Of a stretch of DNA of 37,640 bases, positions 1 through 6,741 are shown piece by piece; position 1 is the stretch's first letter; each line of letters starts with the position of its first letter. The DNA lies in NCBI GenBank assembly GCA_017628845.1, contig JAGBYI010000006.1, positions 1 to 37,640 on the forward strand, read 5' to 3'. A model generated the notes under the pieces. The model was not told the origin of the DNA, made no database searches, and saw only the letters and a program-made list of their open reading frames with translations. This DNA comes from Bacteroidaceae bacterium (lineage in GTDB: Bacteria > Bacteroidota > Bacteroidia > Bacteroidales > Bacteroidaceae). Position numbers and translations under genes: made by a program.

Positions 1-141
1 AAGACCCTGAAGTGGATGTAAGCAATTTCCCCTTCGTTGTCGGGGAAGATCTAATCAGGATCCCCAAAGGCACTGTCCTGAATATTTTAAGAATGGGACC
101 TGACGTGTCGGCGAACACGATGCAGGATATAGCTCTGCGCG
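1..141. repeat. Terminal direct repeat, left copy
   Basis: Bases 1-141 match 37500-37640 exactly. The repeat lies inside a coding gene and its length equals a common largest k-mer (141) of short-read assemblers. The simplest reading is that the contig is circular and the overlap comes from assembly, not from a physical terminal repeat. Confidence 0.93.
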
Positions 142-626
142 TTGAAGGTGATGTATTTTCAATAGTGCAAGACCCATCAGGGATGTCTCCCATTGAAACT
201 GGTGGCTTTGTCCCCCTGGGTGATGAAGGAGTCCTCGATATTCTTGACTTCTTGATTGACGGGACAGATGGTACCATTTATTTCGAGATGCTTGTCGAGT
301 CGACGTATAACCTTCAGGTCGCCATTCCCGCCTCCGCCGACCCCACCAAAGCGCGCAAGTTCACCCTTGCCGTCGAGACGGATACGGAGACCGAGAGGGT
401 TGTTGAATGGCAGGGCGGTGAAGTGATCGAAGCGGCCCCCGGCGCGTCGAATCTCGTTCCGGGATTGACCGTGTGGGATGTCGCGGAGGTCGCGCCCGGC
501 AAGTTCAAGGTCGAACGCGCATCCAGCCCCGCGCAGTCTGCGCCGCTCACCCTCACCGCACCGAACGGCAGAGTTGCAGAGCTTGCGGTCGATGATGATT
601 TGGTACTTGAAGTTAAGGAGATATGA
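1..626 (+). CDS. Baseplate/fibre protein, C-terminal part (gene continues from 36722)
   Basis: This is the 3' part of a gene that starts at 36722. The window is circular and the frame is continuous through the 141-bp end repeat; position 12 corresponds to 37511, 263 codons after the start. The whole protein is 467 aa. The visible part is acidic and beta-rich with no catalytic motif, and it ends in LVLEVKEI. A GTG at 12 could be mistaken for a start but lies inside the gene. The TGA stop overlaps the ATG of the next gene (ATGA, 623-626), so the two are translationally coupled. Its place in the fibre cluster suggests a virion tip or fibre role (inference). Confidence 0.8.
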   Translation, partial: DPEVDVSNFPFVVGEDLIRIPKGTVLNILRMGPDVSANTMQDIALRVEGDVFSIVQDPSGMSPIETGGFVPLGDEGVLDILDFLIDGTDGTIYFEMLVESTYNLQVAIPASADPTKARKFTLAVETDTETERVVEWQGGEVIEAAPGASNLVPGLTVWDVAEVAPGKFKVERASSPAQSAPLTLTAPNGRVAELAVDDDLVLEVKEI

Positions 627-1627
627 AAATGAAAATTCAATTCTTGGCAATGCTGAGCTTTGGGGCATTCGCCGCATTCGGCCAGGGGCGCGTAGCGTAC
701 GAGTCGTACGTGGATGACAAGGTGCAGGCGGTGAAGTCCACCGCTGACAGCGCCGCCGCGCAGGTGCGGGCGCTGAATGGTACCGTCACGGGTGATGACT
801 TCGCTGTGACGGTTACGAACTACGACTCCCAGACTAAACTCCCGGCTGCCACCTTCCGGTTTAAGAAGCAGGACGGCAGCGGCGAGTACCGTGTTGTCTG
901 GAACGAACTCGACCGTTGGATATGGTTCTTCGGCACGTGGTGGCCTTCCAACGCTTACACGAAAGCACAGGCGGATGCGCGGTTCGCCGATAAGGCATGG
1001 GGGCAGTATGAATCTGGTACGGGCTATGATTCACCGGACGGTCGTTTGTGGGTGACGCAGCCCGTAGTCATGTCGAGTGGCATGGCTTACATGCCGCATA
1101 CGATGGAGTCCGGCGGGGCAATCTGGGTATTGACCGCCAACGGCTTGGCTCCATCCGTCGCCACAAACGGCTTTTTCCGCTTGTCCGATGATACCGGGAA
1201 AACGTTGTTTGAAGTCGTCAAGGGCGACAAGGAGCTCGTTGGTGCGTATTGCTCAGACATCAAAACCCAGAGCCAGCCGTCGGCACCGCCGATTGTGACG
1301 CTTGAATACGTAGTGGACTCGCCACCGACCGTTGAGGCAACGGTGCATCTGGGCGAGCTTACGGAGTGGCAGGATATCCCGGAGGCTTGGACCTCAACGA
1401 CCAAAATCGATAACGGGTACAAGGTTGTAGTTACACCGCCGACCGGTGCGGTGCAGTACTACTTCTTTCGCGGCAAGTATGAGCGCGGCACAGAGAGCTA
1501 CATACGTAATCTCGCGCCGGTCAAGGTTGACAGCGGCCTTGTTGTCAGCAACAAATTGGACGGCACATCGGTCAAGATACGCCCGGTTGTAAACGGCACG
1601 ACCGTCACATGGGAGGTAGTGAAGTGA
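623..1627 (+). CDS. Exported fibre-like protein with signal peptide
   Basis: 334 aa. The ATG overlaps the previous stop by 4 bp. The N-terminus (MKMK, then a hydrophobic run to about residue 18, then AFG-QG) is a convincing Sec signal peptide. Residues 20-60 may form a short helix (VDDKVQAVKSTADSAAAQV), and the remainder is beta-rich with many Thr, Gly and Val. I recognise no family. A tail-fibre or host-surface role is inferred from position among fibre genes. The stop overlaps the GTG start of the next gene (GTGA). Confidence 0.75.
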   Translation: MKMKIQFLAMLSFGAFAAFGQGRVAYESYVDDKVQAVKSTADSAAAQVRALNGTVTGDDFAVTVTNYDSQTKLPAATFRFKKQDGSGEYRVVWNELDRWIWFFGTWWPSNAYTKAQADARFADKAWGQYESGTGYDSPDGRLWVTQPVVMSSGMAYMPHTMESGGAIWVLTANGLAPSVATNGFFRLSDDTGKTLFEVVKGDKELVGAYCSDIKTQSQPSAPPIVTLEYVVDSPPTVEATVHLGELTEWQDIPEAWTSTTKIDNGYKVVVTPPTGAVQYYFFRGKYERGTESYIRNLAPVKVDSGLVVSNKLDGTSVKIRPVVNGTTVTWEVVK

Positions 1628-2253
1628 AGGTCAAGAGCCTTGCATTTCTGCTGATGTGCGCTGTTGCCACGTACTACGGCGGCGCGAAGTTCATCAGTGA
1701 AACGAAGCGCGTGAACTTTCCGCGCACGGATCCGGATGTGCAGCACATCGTGGATCACGGCAGTTATGTCACGAACGATTGCGCATACATTTCATTCAGC
1801 ACAATCGCCCTGCCGTCCGATGCGCTCATTATTGTTGCGTACGCGCCGCCGGACGCGACGAACGAGTCGCAGGTTGTGACGGTTGCAGCCCTTACGCGCT
1901 CCCAATGGCTCATGCAGTTTCCCGGCAAGGATGGAGCGGACGCAACTGCACGGTTTGCGTGGGACACCGCGTGGGGTGACAAGGCTACCGACTACGTCTG
2001 GTACTGTTACACCACCTGGGCCCCCGCGCCATCGGTGCATACGAACGGCGTACTCAACTGCTATGGCATAAAGGTCAGCAACCTCGGTATTCTGAAGCGC
2101 ACGGTGCTGATCGAGAATGGGCGGATTCTTTCGCCCGATGAAATCCTTGGAGATTTTGAGGATAGCAAGAATGCGATCCTCAACGCGGAAACCTACGAAG
2201 GAGTGGAGAGAAAGCCCTATGAACTTGAAGAGTATTTTGATATTAACCGTTAG
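1624..2253 (+). CDS. Exported or membrane-anchored hypothetical protein in fibre operon
   Basis: 209 aa from GTG 1624. A GGAGG at 1612-1616 lies 7 nt upstream and the start overlaps the previous TGA by 4 bp. An in-frame ATG at 1609 would precede the ribosome site and is less likely. The N-terminus (MKVKSLAFLLMCAVATYYGG) is a signal peptide or a single membrane anchor. The body is mostly beta and Thr/Tyr/Trp-rich. No family recognised. The stop is TAG, and the next gene begins upstream of it in another frame (overlap 2219-2253), so the pair is probably coupled. Confidence 0.7.
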   Translation: MKVKSLAFLLMCAVATYYGGAKFISETKRVNFPRTDPDVQHIVDHGSYVTNDCAYISFSTIALPSDALIIVAYAPPDATNESQVVTVAALTRSQWLMQFPGKDGADATARFAWDTAWGDKATDYVWYCYTTWAPAPSVHTNGVLNCYGIKVSNLGILKRTVLIENGRILSPDEILGDFEDSKNAILNAETYEGVERKPYELEEYFDINR

Positions 2254-2686
2254 CGCGGCGGCGTTTTGCGCAACGGCGTTTTCTCCGACAGGTCGCGTCA
2301 CGAAAGCAACCGTGCATGCTGCGCCGTCTGTCGATTTCCTTCTGGCTCACCTTGCGCGGCAGTACTCCAACGATATGCGCTCTGTCACCGGGCGCGTCAA
2401 GTGGCACGGCAAGCCGGTACGCCAGGAGATTGACACGACCAACCGCATGTGCAAGATTGAGCGGTACGCCGACGGTACGGTGCACGTCGAGCCGTTCGCG
2501 CCGCCCAGTCGGCTTCATGTTATGACCAACTCACCGGCGTGGAAGAAAAAAGCAGCCGCCCTCCGTGCCGCCATCGAAGCGCGGCGCAATGTCTTGCCGG
2601 GCTTGAAGGATGCGCAGCTCAAGGCGCACGATGCGAAGCACTCTGAGTCGAATGTTACAGTCAATATCAATATCGGAGGCAAGTGA
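2219..2686 (+). CDS. Exported small hypothetical protein
   Basis: 155 aa starting at ATG 2219 after a purine-rich GGAGTGGAGAG. The open frame extends upstream to 2117, but the internal ATG gives a clean signal peptide: MNLK, hydrophobic residues 4-16, then CATA-FS. The mature part is basic, with an Ala/Arg helix near residues 105-130 and a C-terminus SNVTVNINIGGK. No family recognised. The stop overlaps the next ATG (TGATG). Confidence 0.68.
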   Translation: MNLKSILILTVSAAAFCATAFSPTGRVTKATVHAAPSVDFLLAHLARQYSNDMRSVTGRVKWHGKPVRQEIDTTNRMCKIERYADGTVHVEPFAPPSRLHVMTNSPAWKKKAAALRAAIEARRNVLPGLKDAQLKAHDAKHSESNVTVNINIGGK

Positions 2687-3213
2687 TGGAAAAGCGATAC
2701 GCAAAGACAATCGAGCGTGACGGCAGACGGCTCATGGCCATCGCCATCGGTGGCAAGGATGAAGCGTGGTATGAGAAGCACGGCTTTCTTGAGTACGGCG
2801 GTGTTGAGCCTGTGCGCCTTCACGGGCGCAAGACCGTCGCCACGGTGCCCGTCATAATTGACGGCAAAATCATACGAGCCCGAATCTACGACAACATGTC
2901 GCCGCACGATTACGATGTGGTGATGGAGAATTACATTACGGAAGTGCGCTCACAGCGTGGCTACACGCTTCGCGAACCGAGTTCCTACAAGGATTCGGCA
3001 GAGCCGCGCTGGCGGAGCGATGCTGCCGACTGGCCGCCGTTCCTCGATGCCGTGATGCTCTATGGCCTCAAGGTGCAGAACGAGTACGCCGCGACCGGCA
3101 AGGCTCCAACGATCGCGGAGTTTGTCGCCGGGCTTCCCAAGATGGAATGGAGCTACAAGGAAGAGGACCAGACCTCTGTCAAGATTGAAGAGCATTACAC
3201 GGTGGAGGGGTAA
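2686..3213 (+). CDS. Tail fibre assembly-like protein
   Basis: 175 aa from ATG 2686, with GGAGG at 2675-2679; a GTG at 2683 is in frame but less likely. There is no signal peptide. The central block (residues about 85-125: RGYTLREPSSY, then DAADWPPFLDAVMLYG and NEYAATGKAP) resembles a short cytoplasmic protein family found next to fibre genes in phages and often annotated as tail-fibre assembly or DUF4376-like. The assignment is from pattern memory. It is the first non-exported product after the fibre genes, which fits a chaperone acting during fibre assembly. Confidence 0.5.
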   Translation: MEKRYAKTIERDGRRLMAIAIGGKDEAWYEKHGFLEYGGVEPVRLHGRKTVATVPVIIDGKIIRARIYDNMSPHDYDVVMENYITEVRSQRGYTLREPSSYKDSAEPRWRSDAADWPPFLDAVMLYGLKVQNEYAATGKAPTIAEFVAGLPKMEWSYKEEDQTSVKIEEHYTVEG

Positions 3214-3216
3214 GCG

Positions 3217-3357
3217 ATGGGCGTGAATCAGATTTTAACGCAGAGTCGCAAAGGCGCGGAGAAGCAGAGGGAGTTAGGAATCTCTGCCGCTCTGCCACTC
3301 TGCCATCTCTGCGTTAAAACAAATGACAGAGAGAATGACAGAGAGGCGGTGCGGTAA
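3217..3357 (+). CDS. 46-aa ORF built largely from a palindromic repeat
   Basis: Starts ATG 3217 four bases after the previous stop and ends TAA at 3357, directly abutting the next ATG. Residues about 6-37 are encoded by the inverted repeat at 3233-3319 (peptide ILTQSRKGAEKQRE, then LPLCHLCVKT), yet the frame stays open. It may be a genuine short gene that absorbed a repeat, or a fortuitous frame in the leader of the following gene. Confidence 0.35.
   Translation: MGVNQILTQSRKGAEKQRELGISAALPLCHLCVKTNDRENDREAVR
3233..3319. repeat. Palindromic repeat with 13-bp perfect arms
   Basis: Arms TTTTAACGCAGAG (3233-3245) and CTCTGCGTTAAAA (3307-3319) are perfect inverted complements. Between them are several CTCTGC/GCAGAG units. 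The same CTCTGCG-rich motif recurs at 4148-4182, where it encodes a signal peptide. It resembles dispersed CTCTGCGTC-type repeats found in several bacterial groups. Confidence 0.75.
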
Positions 3358-3654
3358 ATGGAACACCTGAAGAAAAAGATGGAGGATAACGCGATTGATG
3401 CGCTGTCGAAGCCGAATCCGTCAATCAAGGATGTGCGCGATGTCCTGAATCTCATCATCGAGAAGATGTGGAGTGAAGAGCGGCTGGCGGAATACATCCA
3501 TCAGGTCCATGATTCGCTTTGCGCTCAATGTCCGCATGTCAAGAATGATGAAGGTAAGATGTCCGGAAAGCTGATCGCGCTTATAGGCTCGCTTGTGACG
3601 GCTGTTCTCGGGCTTGCCGGTGCGGTTGTAAAGCTTGCGATGGAGATCAAGTGA
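3358..3654 (+). CDS. Small membrane protein, possible holin
   Basis: 98 aa. The N-terminal 60 residues are charged and helical. A CAQCPH motif at residues 53-58 is a possible metal site. Residues about 70-92 (LIALIGSLVTAVLGLAGAVVKLA) form one clear C-terminal transmembrane helix. It sits just before DUF1353 and a lipoprotein at the end of the late operon, where holins are common. A single C-terminal helix would make it a tail-anchored, holin-like or anti-holin protein. The role is inferred from place and topology only. Confidence 0.55.
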   Translation: MEHLKKKMEDNAIDALSKPNPSIKDVRDVLNLIIEKMWSEERLAEYIHQVHDSLCAQCPHVKNDEGKMSGKLIALIGSLVTAVLGLAGAVVKLAMEIK

Positions 3655-4139
3655 TGGCTGTAAAAACCGAAATCATCGGCGGCACGACATTCTGGAATGG
3701 CGTTCCGATGCCGTTCGTGACGCCTGGCGTCGTCGCCGGCGAATGGCGGCTTTCGCGCATGTTTCATTTTTCGGGCATTCTGCCGGATGGGCGTGTGTTC
3801 GAGATCTGGATCCACGAAGGGTTCACGTTTGACGGCGCATCGATTCCGCGCTCGCTCTGGCGCGTGTGCGGTGCGCCGATGGAGATCCCGCGAATCGCTG
3901 CGGCTCTGATCCACGATTGGCTCTATCGTGCCCAGGTGTGCGAGCGTGACCTTGCCGATGAAATCTTCAACTTCGTCTGCAAAACCGTCGGAATGGCGGC
4001 ATGGCGTACAGGTCCGGAATGGGCGGCGCTTCGCGCGTTCGGCGGATCCGCCTGGAATGAGAACCGCAAGGAATGGGCGAAGGTCTCGGCGGCGCGTGAA
4101 ATAGGTTATTTTGTGATCCAAGGAGAAAAGGAAACATGA
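3654..4139 (+). CDS. DUF1353 family protein
   Basis: 161 aa from ATG 3654 overlapping the previous stop (TGATG), with GGAG upstream. The diagnostic DUF1353 signature is present: GFTFDGASIPRSLW near residues 56-69, followed by AALIHDWLYR near 81-90. The family is frequent in phages and prophages and often sits in lysis cassettes; its biochemical role is unknown to me. It follows the membrane protein and precedes a lipoprotein, and no other endolysin candidate is visible in the genome. Confidence 0.8.
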   Translation: MAVKTEIIGGTTFWNGVPMPFVTPGVVAGEWRLSRMFHFSGILPDGRVFEIWIHEGFTFDGASIPRSLWRVCGAPMEIPRIAAALIHDWLYRAQVCERDLADEIFNFVCKTVGMAAWRTGPEWAALRAFGGSAWNENRKEWAKVSAAREIGYFVIQGEKET

Positions 4140-4444
4140 GAAAGAAACTCTGCGCACCTTTGCGCCTCTGCGTCTCTGCGTTGATAATTTCGGCTGTTGC
4201 CGGTTGTGGTATCCGCTCCATCGAGCTTGTGCGCAATGCGGACGGCTACGATTTTGAATACACGAACATCGGACTAAAAACCGATGTGACGCGCATCGAG
4301 ATTGAGAAATCCACAAACGGCACGGTGCGCTGCGTCATCGATGGCGTTGCGACTGACGTTTCGGCCGAAAACAAGCGAATGATCGAAGCGTCCGGCACTG
4401 CTGTCGGCAACGTCGCGCAGAAGGTCGTCGAAGGTCTCAAGTAG
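4136..4444 (+). CDS. Small lipoprotein (possible spanin-like)
   Basis: 102 aa; ATG overlaps the previous stop (ATGA). The N-terminus is a lipoprotein signal peptide: MRKK, hydrophobic residues to 20, lipobox V21-A22-G23-C24, so the mature protein would be lipidated at Cys24. Residues about 5-15 are encoded by a CTCTGCG-type repeat. The mature domain is about 78 aa of alternating beta and charged segments. Its place after a holin-like protein suggests an outer-membrane spanin-like role, but no inner-membrane partner is seen. Its TAG stop overlaps the convergent integrase end by 8 bp. Confidence 0.65.
   Translation: MRKKLCAPLRLCVSALIISAVAGCGIRSIELVRNADGYDFEYTNIGLKTDVTRIEIEKSTNGTVRCVIDGVATDVSAENKRMIEASGTAVGNVAQKVVEGLK
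4148..4182. repeat. CTCTGCG-type repeat inside a signal peptide
   Basis: Repeated CTCTGCG / CTTTGCG / CTCTGCG / CTCTGCG units, the same motif as one arm of the palindrome at 3233-3319, here translated as part of the lipoprotein signal peptide. Confidence 0.65.
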
Positions 4445-5522
4445 CTGCGGCGTTCAGCGCTGCCCTGGTTTGCTCGAGGTGCGCGGCGTGATCGTAATGC
4501 GCCGCCATTTCGTCGGTTCTGTGGCCGAGGATCCGCTTGCGCGTCTCCATGTCTGCTCCGGCTTCCGCGAGCCGTGTGGCGGCCGTATGGCGCCAGGAGT
4601 GAATTGTGAATCCCTTGCCGGCGATTCCGGCGGCGGTCATGACCTCCCTGAAGCTGAGCTCTTCCCGGCTCGCCCTGGATCGGTCGCCGTAAAGCTCCGC
4701 GTGGAGGGGAAAGAGGAAGTCGCCGCGTCGTTCCAGGGCATCCACGGCTGTCTTGGCGGCATCCACAAGCGGAATCATTACGGAGATCTTGCTGTTTGCG
4801 GTCTTGTGCGGCACGGTCTCGAGGATGCCGTCTTTTATGTCGCTCCACTGCAGACGCGCCACGTCGCTGTATCTGAGGCCCGTGTGGCGCATTAGGATGC
4901 AGACGGCATACCAATCCTTCCCGATTTGCTTGGCGGCTTCCAGGAGCCGTTTTTCCTGTTCTGGCGAGAACGCGAGGCCACGTTCCGAGTCGGTGTTGCG
5001 CGGCGCAAGATTGCCCCATGGATTTTTGATGTCGGTGGAGGCTTTTTCAAGCATGCGCCAAATGCAGCCAAGCTCACCGATGATGTTGGCTCTTGTTTTG
5101 GTCTTGAGACCGAGGTCTGCAAGGTGTGCGGCGAAACCGGCGGCGATGGGCCCGGTGATCTGCTCGGCAGTTTGAATCGTGCCGCGTTTCGCCTTGAGCC
5201 ATTGGATCAGCCGGTCGAGCTGATTCTTCCGCCTGACCATCCCGCGTGGATCTGCAGTCTGCTTGCCGGTCGCTTTTGCCAGGCTCTCGTATGCGGCCCA
5301 TATTGCATCGAGGGCGATCTTGCCGACGGCGGGTTTTTCGGGGTAGAACTTCCGCAGCACTTCCACGGCTGATTCAAAGGTCGGCATCTTCCTGGCGACG
5401 TCGATCTGATCCATCCAGAGTTTGGCGGCGGCGTAGGATGTCGCGCCGGTCGACTGCCGGTATCGCTTGCCGTTGGCGCGGTAATCTATCCACCAATACT
5501 TGCCTTTTTTTGAGAGCTTCAT
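4437..5522 (-). CDS. int: Tyrosine-family site-specific integrase
   Basis: 361 aa, a normal length for phage integrases. An N-terminal arm-binding region (GKYWWIDYRANGKRYRQSTGA) and a core-binding SAM-like region precede the catalytic domain. All active-site residues are visible: R217 (HTGLRYSD), K240 (HKTANSK), H308 and R311 (HSWRH), H334 (LGHRTDE) and nucleophile Y343 (AAHYDHA). It integrates and excises the phage between attP and a host attB. The gene is transcribed towards the lysis end and its start lies about 90 bp from the tRNA-like attP candidate at 5614-5638, the usual int-attP geometry. Confidence 0.95.
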   Translation of the reverse strand: MKLSKKGKYWWIDYRANGKRYRQSTGATSYAAAKLWMDQIDVARKMPTFESAVEVLRKFYPEKPAVGKIALDAIWAAYESLAKATGKQTADPRGMVRRKNQLDRLIQWLKAKRGTIQTAEQITGPIAAGFAAHLADLGLKTKTRANIIGELGCIWRMLEKASTDIKNPWGNLAPRNTDSERGLAFSPEQEKRLLEAAKQIGKDWYAVCILMRHTGLRYSDVARLQWSDIKDGILETVPHKTANSKISVMIPLVDAAKTAVDALERRGDFLFPLHAELYGDRSRASREELSFREVMTAAGIAGKGFTIHSWRHTAATRLAEAGADMETRKRILGHRTDEMAAHYDHAAHLEQTRAALNAAAT

Positions 5523-5613
5523 CTTTTTGCGTCCTTTTCTAAATGGTCATAAAGCGGACACTCTATTTCCCCATGCTTTTCTTTAAATTCCCTTATTTTA
5601 CTGCATTTTTCCA

Positions 5614-5638
5614 TGGTGGAGGTGGGGGGAGTCGAACC
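5614..5638 (-). other. attP: Probable attP core: tRNA or tmRNA 3' end
   Basis: On the minus strand this 25-bp stretch reads GGTTCGACTCC, then CCCCACCTCCACCA: a T-loop, the 3' acceptor strand and CCA of a tRNA or tmRNA. Upstream bases (AAA) do not extend the T-stem, so only the 3' end is carried, as expected for a phage that restores the host gene on integration. The GACTCC T-loop and CTCCACCA end look more like tmRNA (ssrA) than most tRNAs, but this is not certain. Adjacent to int. Confidence 0.8.
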
Positions 5639-5746
5639 TTTGTGTGTGTTGTTTAAGTTGGGGTTTTGTTGGGATTCTTGGATATGAGCCTACTTGAGCT
5701 GAAATTTTTGGTCACATTTTGGGCTGGGTGTGGTTGTTTGACCTGA

Positions 5747-6004
5747 TTACGAATAATGACCCTTGCAGGCGGCGATTTCAAGAATGTCGCCGGTGATCCG
5801 GAATATGAGCCGGTCTTTCTGGTTAATCCGTGCGCTCCACCATCCCGACCATTCGTTGCGCAACGGCTCTATGTTGCCGATGGCCGAGTATCCGTTGCGC
5901 TCGATGCTCTTTATGATCGCGTTGATTCGATTGAGGGTTTTCCGATCCTGGGATTGGGCTTCGATGTAGTCATCCCACGCAGTTTCGTGCCAGGCCTTAC
6001 GCAT
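5747..6004 (-). CDS. yoeB: YoeB/Txe-family mRNA interferase toxin
   Basis: 85 aa from the ATG at 6004, almost exactly the family length; the frame is open further upstream to 6052 but that part overlaps the antitoxin. It is a ribosome-dependent endoribonuclease. The YoeB catalytic residues fall at canonical positions: E46 (NIEPLRNEWSGWWS), R65 (KDRLIFR) and H83 (CKGHY). It overlaps the 3' end of the antitoxin gene by 8 bp, typical of toxin-antitoxin coupling. Likely promotes prophage maintenance or acts in inter-phage defence (inference). Confidence 0.9.
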   Translation of the reverse strand: MRKAWHETAWDDYIEAQSQDRKTLNRINAIIKSIERNGYSAIGNIEPLRNEWSGWWSARINQKDRLIFRITGDILEIAACKGHYS

Positions 6005-6269
6005 TGCCCGAATCCTCGACAATATCGCGAAACACGACGTTTCTGCCTGCATTCATGTCGGAGATCGCGTTGCGCAAGTGTGAGGTATTGGGCTCACTGA
6101 AAAAAGGATCGGTTGCCGATGCCATCTGGGGAAGACCACGTGTCGAGACGATGACCGTCATCGCATAGGTGACAGCATCATCGAGTGTGCGCCCATGACG
6201 GCGCAACTTGCGCTCTGCGCGGAGCATCAAGTTGCGGTCCAGCGTAAATGTTCTTTCCATGGTTTTCAT
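5997..6269 (-). CDS. Antitoxin partner of YoeB (RelB/DinJ-like)
   Basis: 90 aa from the ATG at 6269. Upstream in-frame codons to 6293 overlap the promoter and are less likely. The N-terminal half (MERTFTLDRNLMLRAERKL, then TLDDAVTYAMTVIV and TRGLPQM) looks like a ribbon-helix-helix RelB/DinJ antitoxin and not the Phd/YefM fold that normally accompanies YoeB. The C-terminal part (LRNAISDMNAGR) resembles the toxin-wrapping tail. It should bind its own promoter. The ATG lies 7 nt after a TATAAT, predicting a leaderless transcript. Confidence 0.75.
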   Translation of the reverse strand: MKTMERTFTLDRNLMLRAERKLRRHGRTLDDAVTYAMTVIVSTRGLPQMASATDPFFSEPNTSHLRNAISDMNAGRNVVFRDIVEDSGNA

Positions 6270-6276
6270 GGTGCAA

Positions 6277-6285
6277 ATTATAGCA
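6277..6285 (-). promoter_or_regulatory. Extended -10 promoter of the YoeB module
   Basis: The minus strand reads TGC-TATAAT (hexamer at 6282-6277), with a weak -35 (GTCACA, 16-bp spacer). The surrounding GTGC...GCAC inverted repeat is a plausible autoregulatory operator. The start codon begins 7 nt after the hexamer. Confidence 0.65.
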
Positions 6286-6365
6286 CATTCCATTATTCTG
6301 TGACGGCGGAATATTGTGAGATATTATCCCATCCACAAAAAATAATAAAAAATAATATTTTGTAC

Positions 6366-6394
6366 TTGCATTGGTGTGTGTCACCTGTTATAAT
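6366..6394 (+). promoter_or_regulatory. Promoter for the DUF4160-DUF2442 pair
   Basis: Extended -10 TGT-TATAAT (hexamer 6389-6394) with a weak TTGCAT at 6366-6371, 17-bp spacer. It diverges from the YoeB promoter across an AT-rich gap. Confidence 0.55.
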
Positions 6395-6459
6395 TAGCGC
6401 CGTTTTCTTTTGGAGCCAATAGGGCTTGAGAGGAAATGAAAGGCAAAGGACGAAACAAA

Positions 6460-6726
6460 ATGGCTACACTTGCGATGTTCAAGGGAATTCTTATCAGGAT
6501 GAAACCTGAAAGGAATACAAAGCATCACCGTGCCCATATCCATGTATGGTATCAGGGCATGGAGGCCACGTTCGATATTGTCACCCGCAAAAAGATGCGC
6601 GGCGAATTTCCGAAGGACCAAACCTTTCATGTGCAGTCGTTCATTGCCGATCACGAGGCGGAACTCCTTGCCAACTGGGAATCAATCAACAGCGAAAGCG
6701 GCACATTCTTCAAAATCACTCCTTGA
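6460..6726 (+). CDS. DUF4160 family protein, putative toxin-antitoxin component
   Basis: 88 aa from ATG 6460, chosen because family members usually begin with a short M-x-T-x-x-M-F-x-G-I-x-I-R-M block, which is exactly here (MATLAMFKGILIRM). An upstream ATG at 6436 would add 8 residues. The family core is visible: HHRAHIHVWYQG, then ATFDI and a C-terminal HEAELLANWE. DUF4160 proteins are commonly paired with DUF2442, and the pair is regarded as a toxin-antitoxin-like module; which partner is toxic is not settled to my knowledge. The partner follows 15 bp downstream. Confidence 0.8.
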   Translation: MATLAMFKGILIRMKPERNTKHHRAHIHVWYQGMEATFDIVTRKKMRGEFPKDQTFHVQSFIADHEAELLANWESINSESGTFFKITP

Positions 6727-6741
6727 GGAAGGTGGTATCAC

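Noticed and set aside
1..141. Physical direct terminal repeats of the virion
   Set aside because: Repeat lies within one gene and its length equals a typical assembler k-mer; circular assembly is simpler, though not excluded without reads.
2253..2686. Genome-wide amber (TAG) recoding
   Set aside because: Several genes end in TAG at positions that give sensible overlaps with the next gene, so the lone amber at 19365 is better treated as local.
3233..3319. CRISPR array
   Set aside because: The repeat units are irregular and palindromic without uniform spacers, and no cas genes exist in the window.
5639..5746. Complete tRNA gene near the integrase
   Set aside because: Only the 3' T-loop and acceptor end is present; no anticodon or D-arm can be traced upstream.
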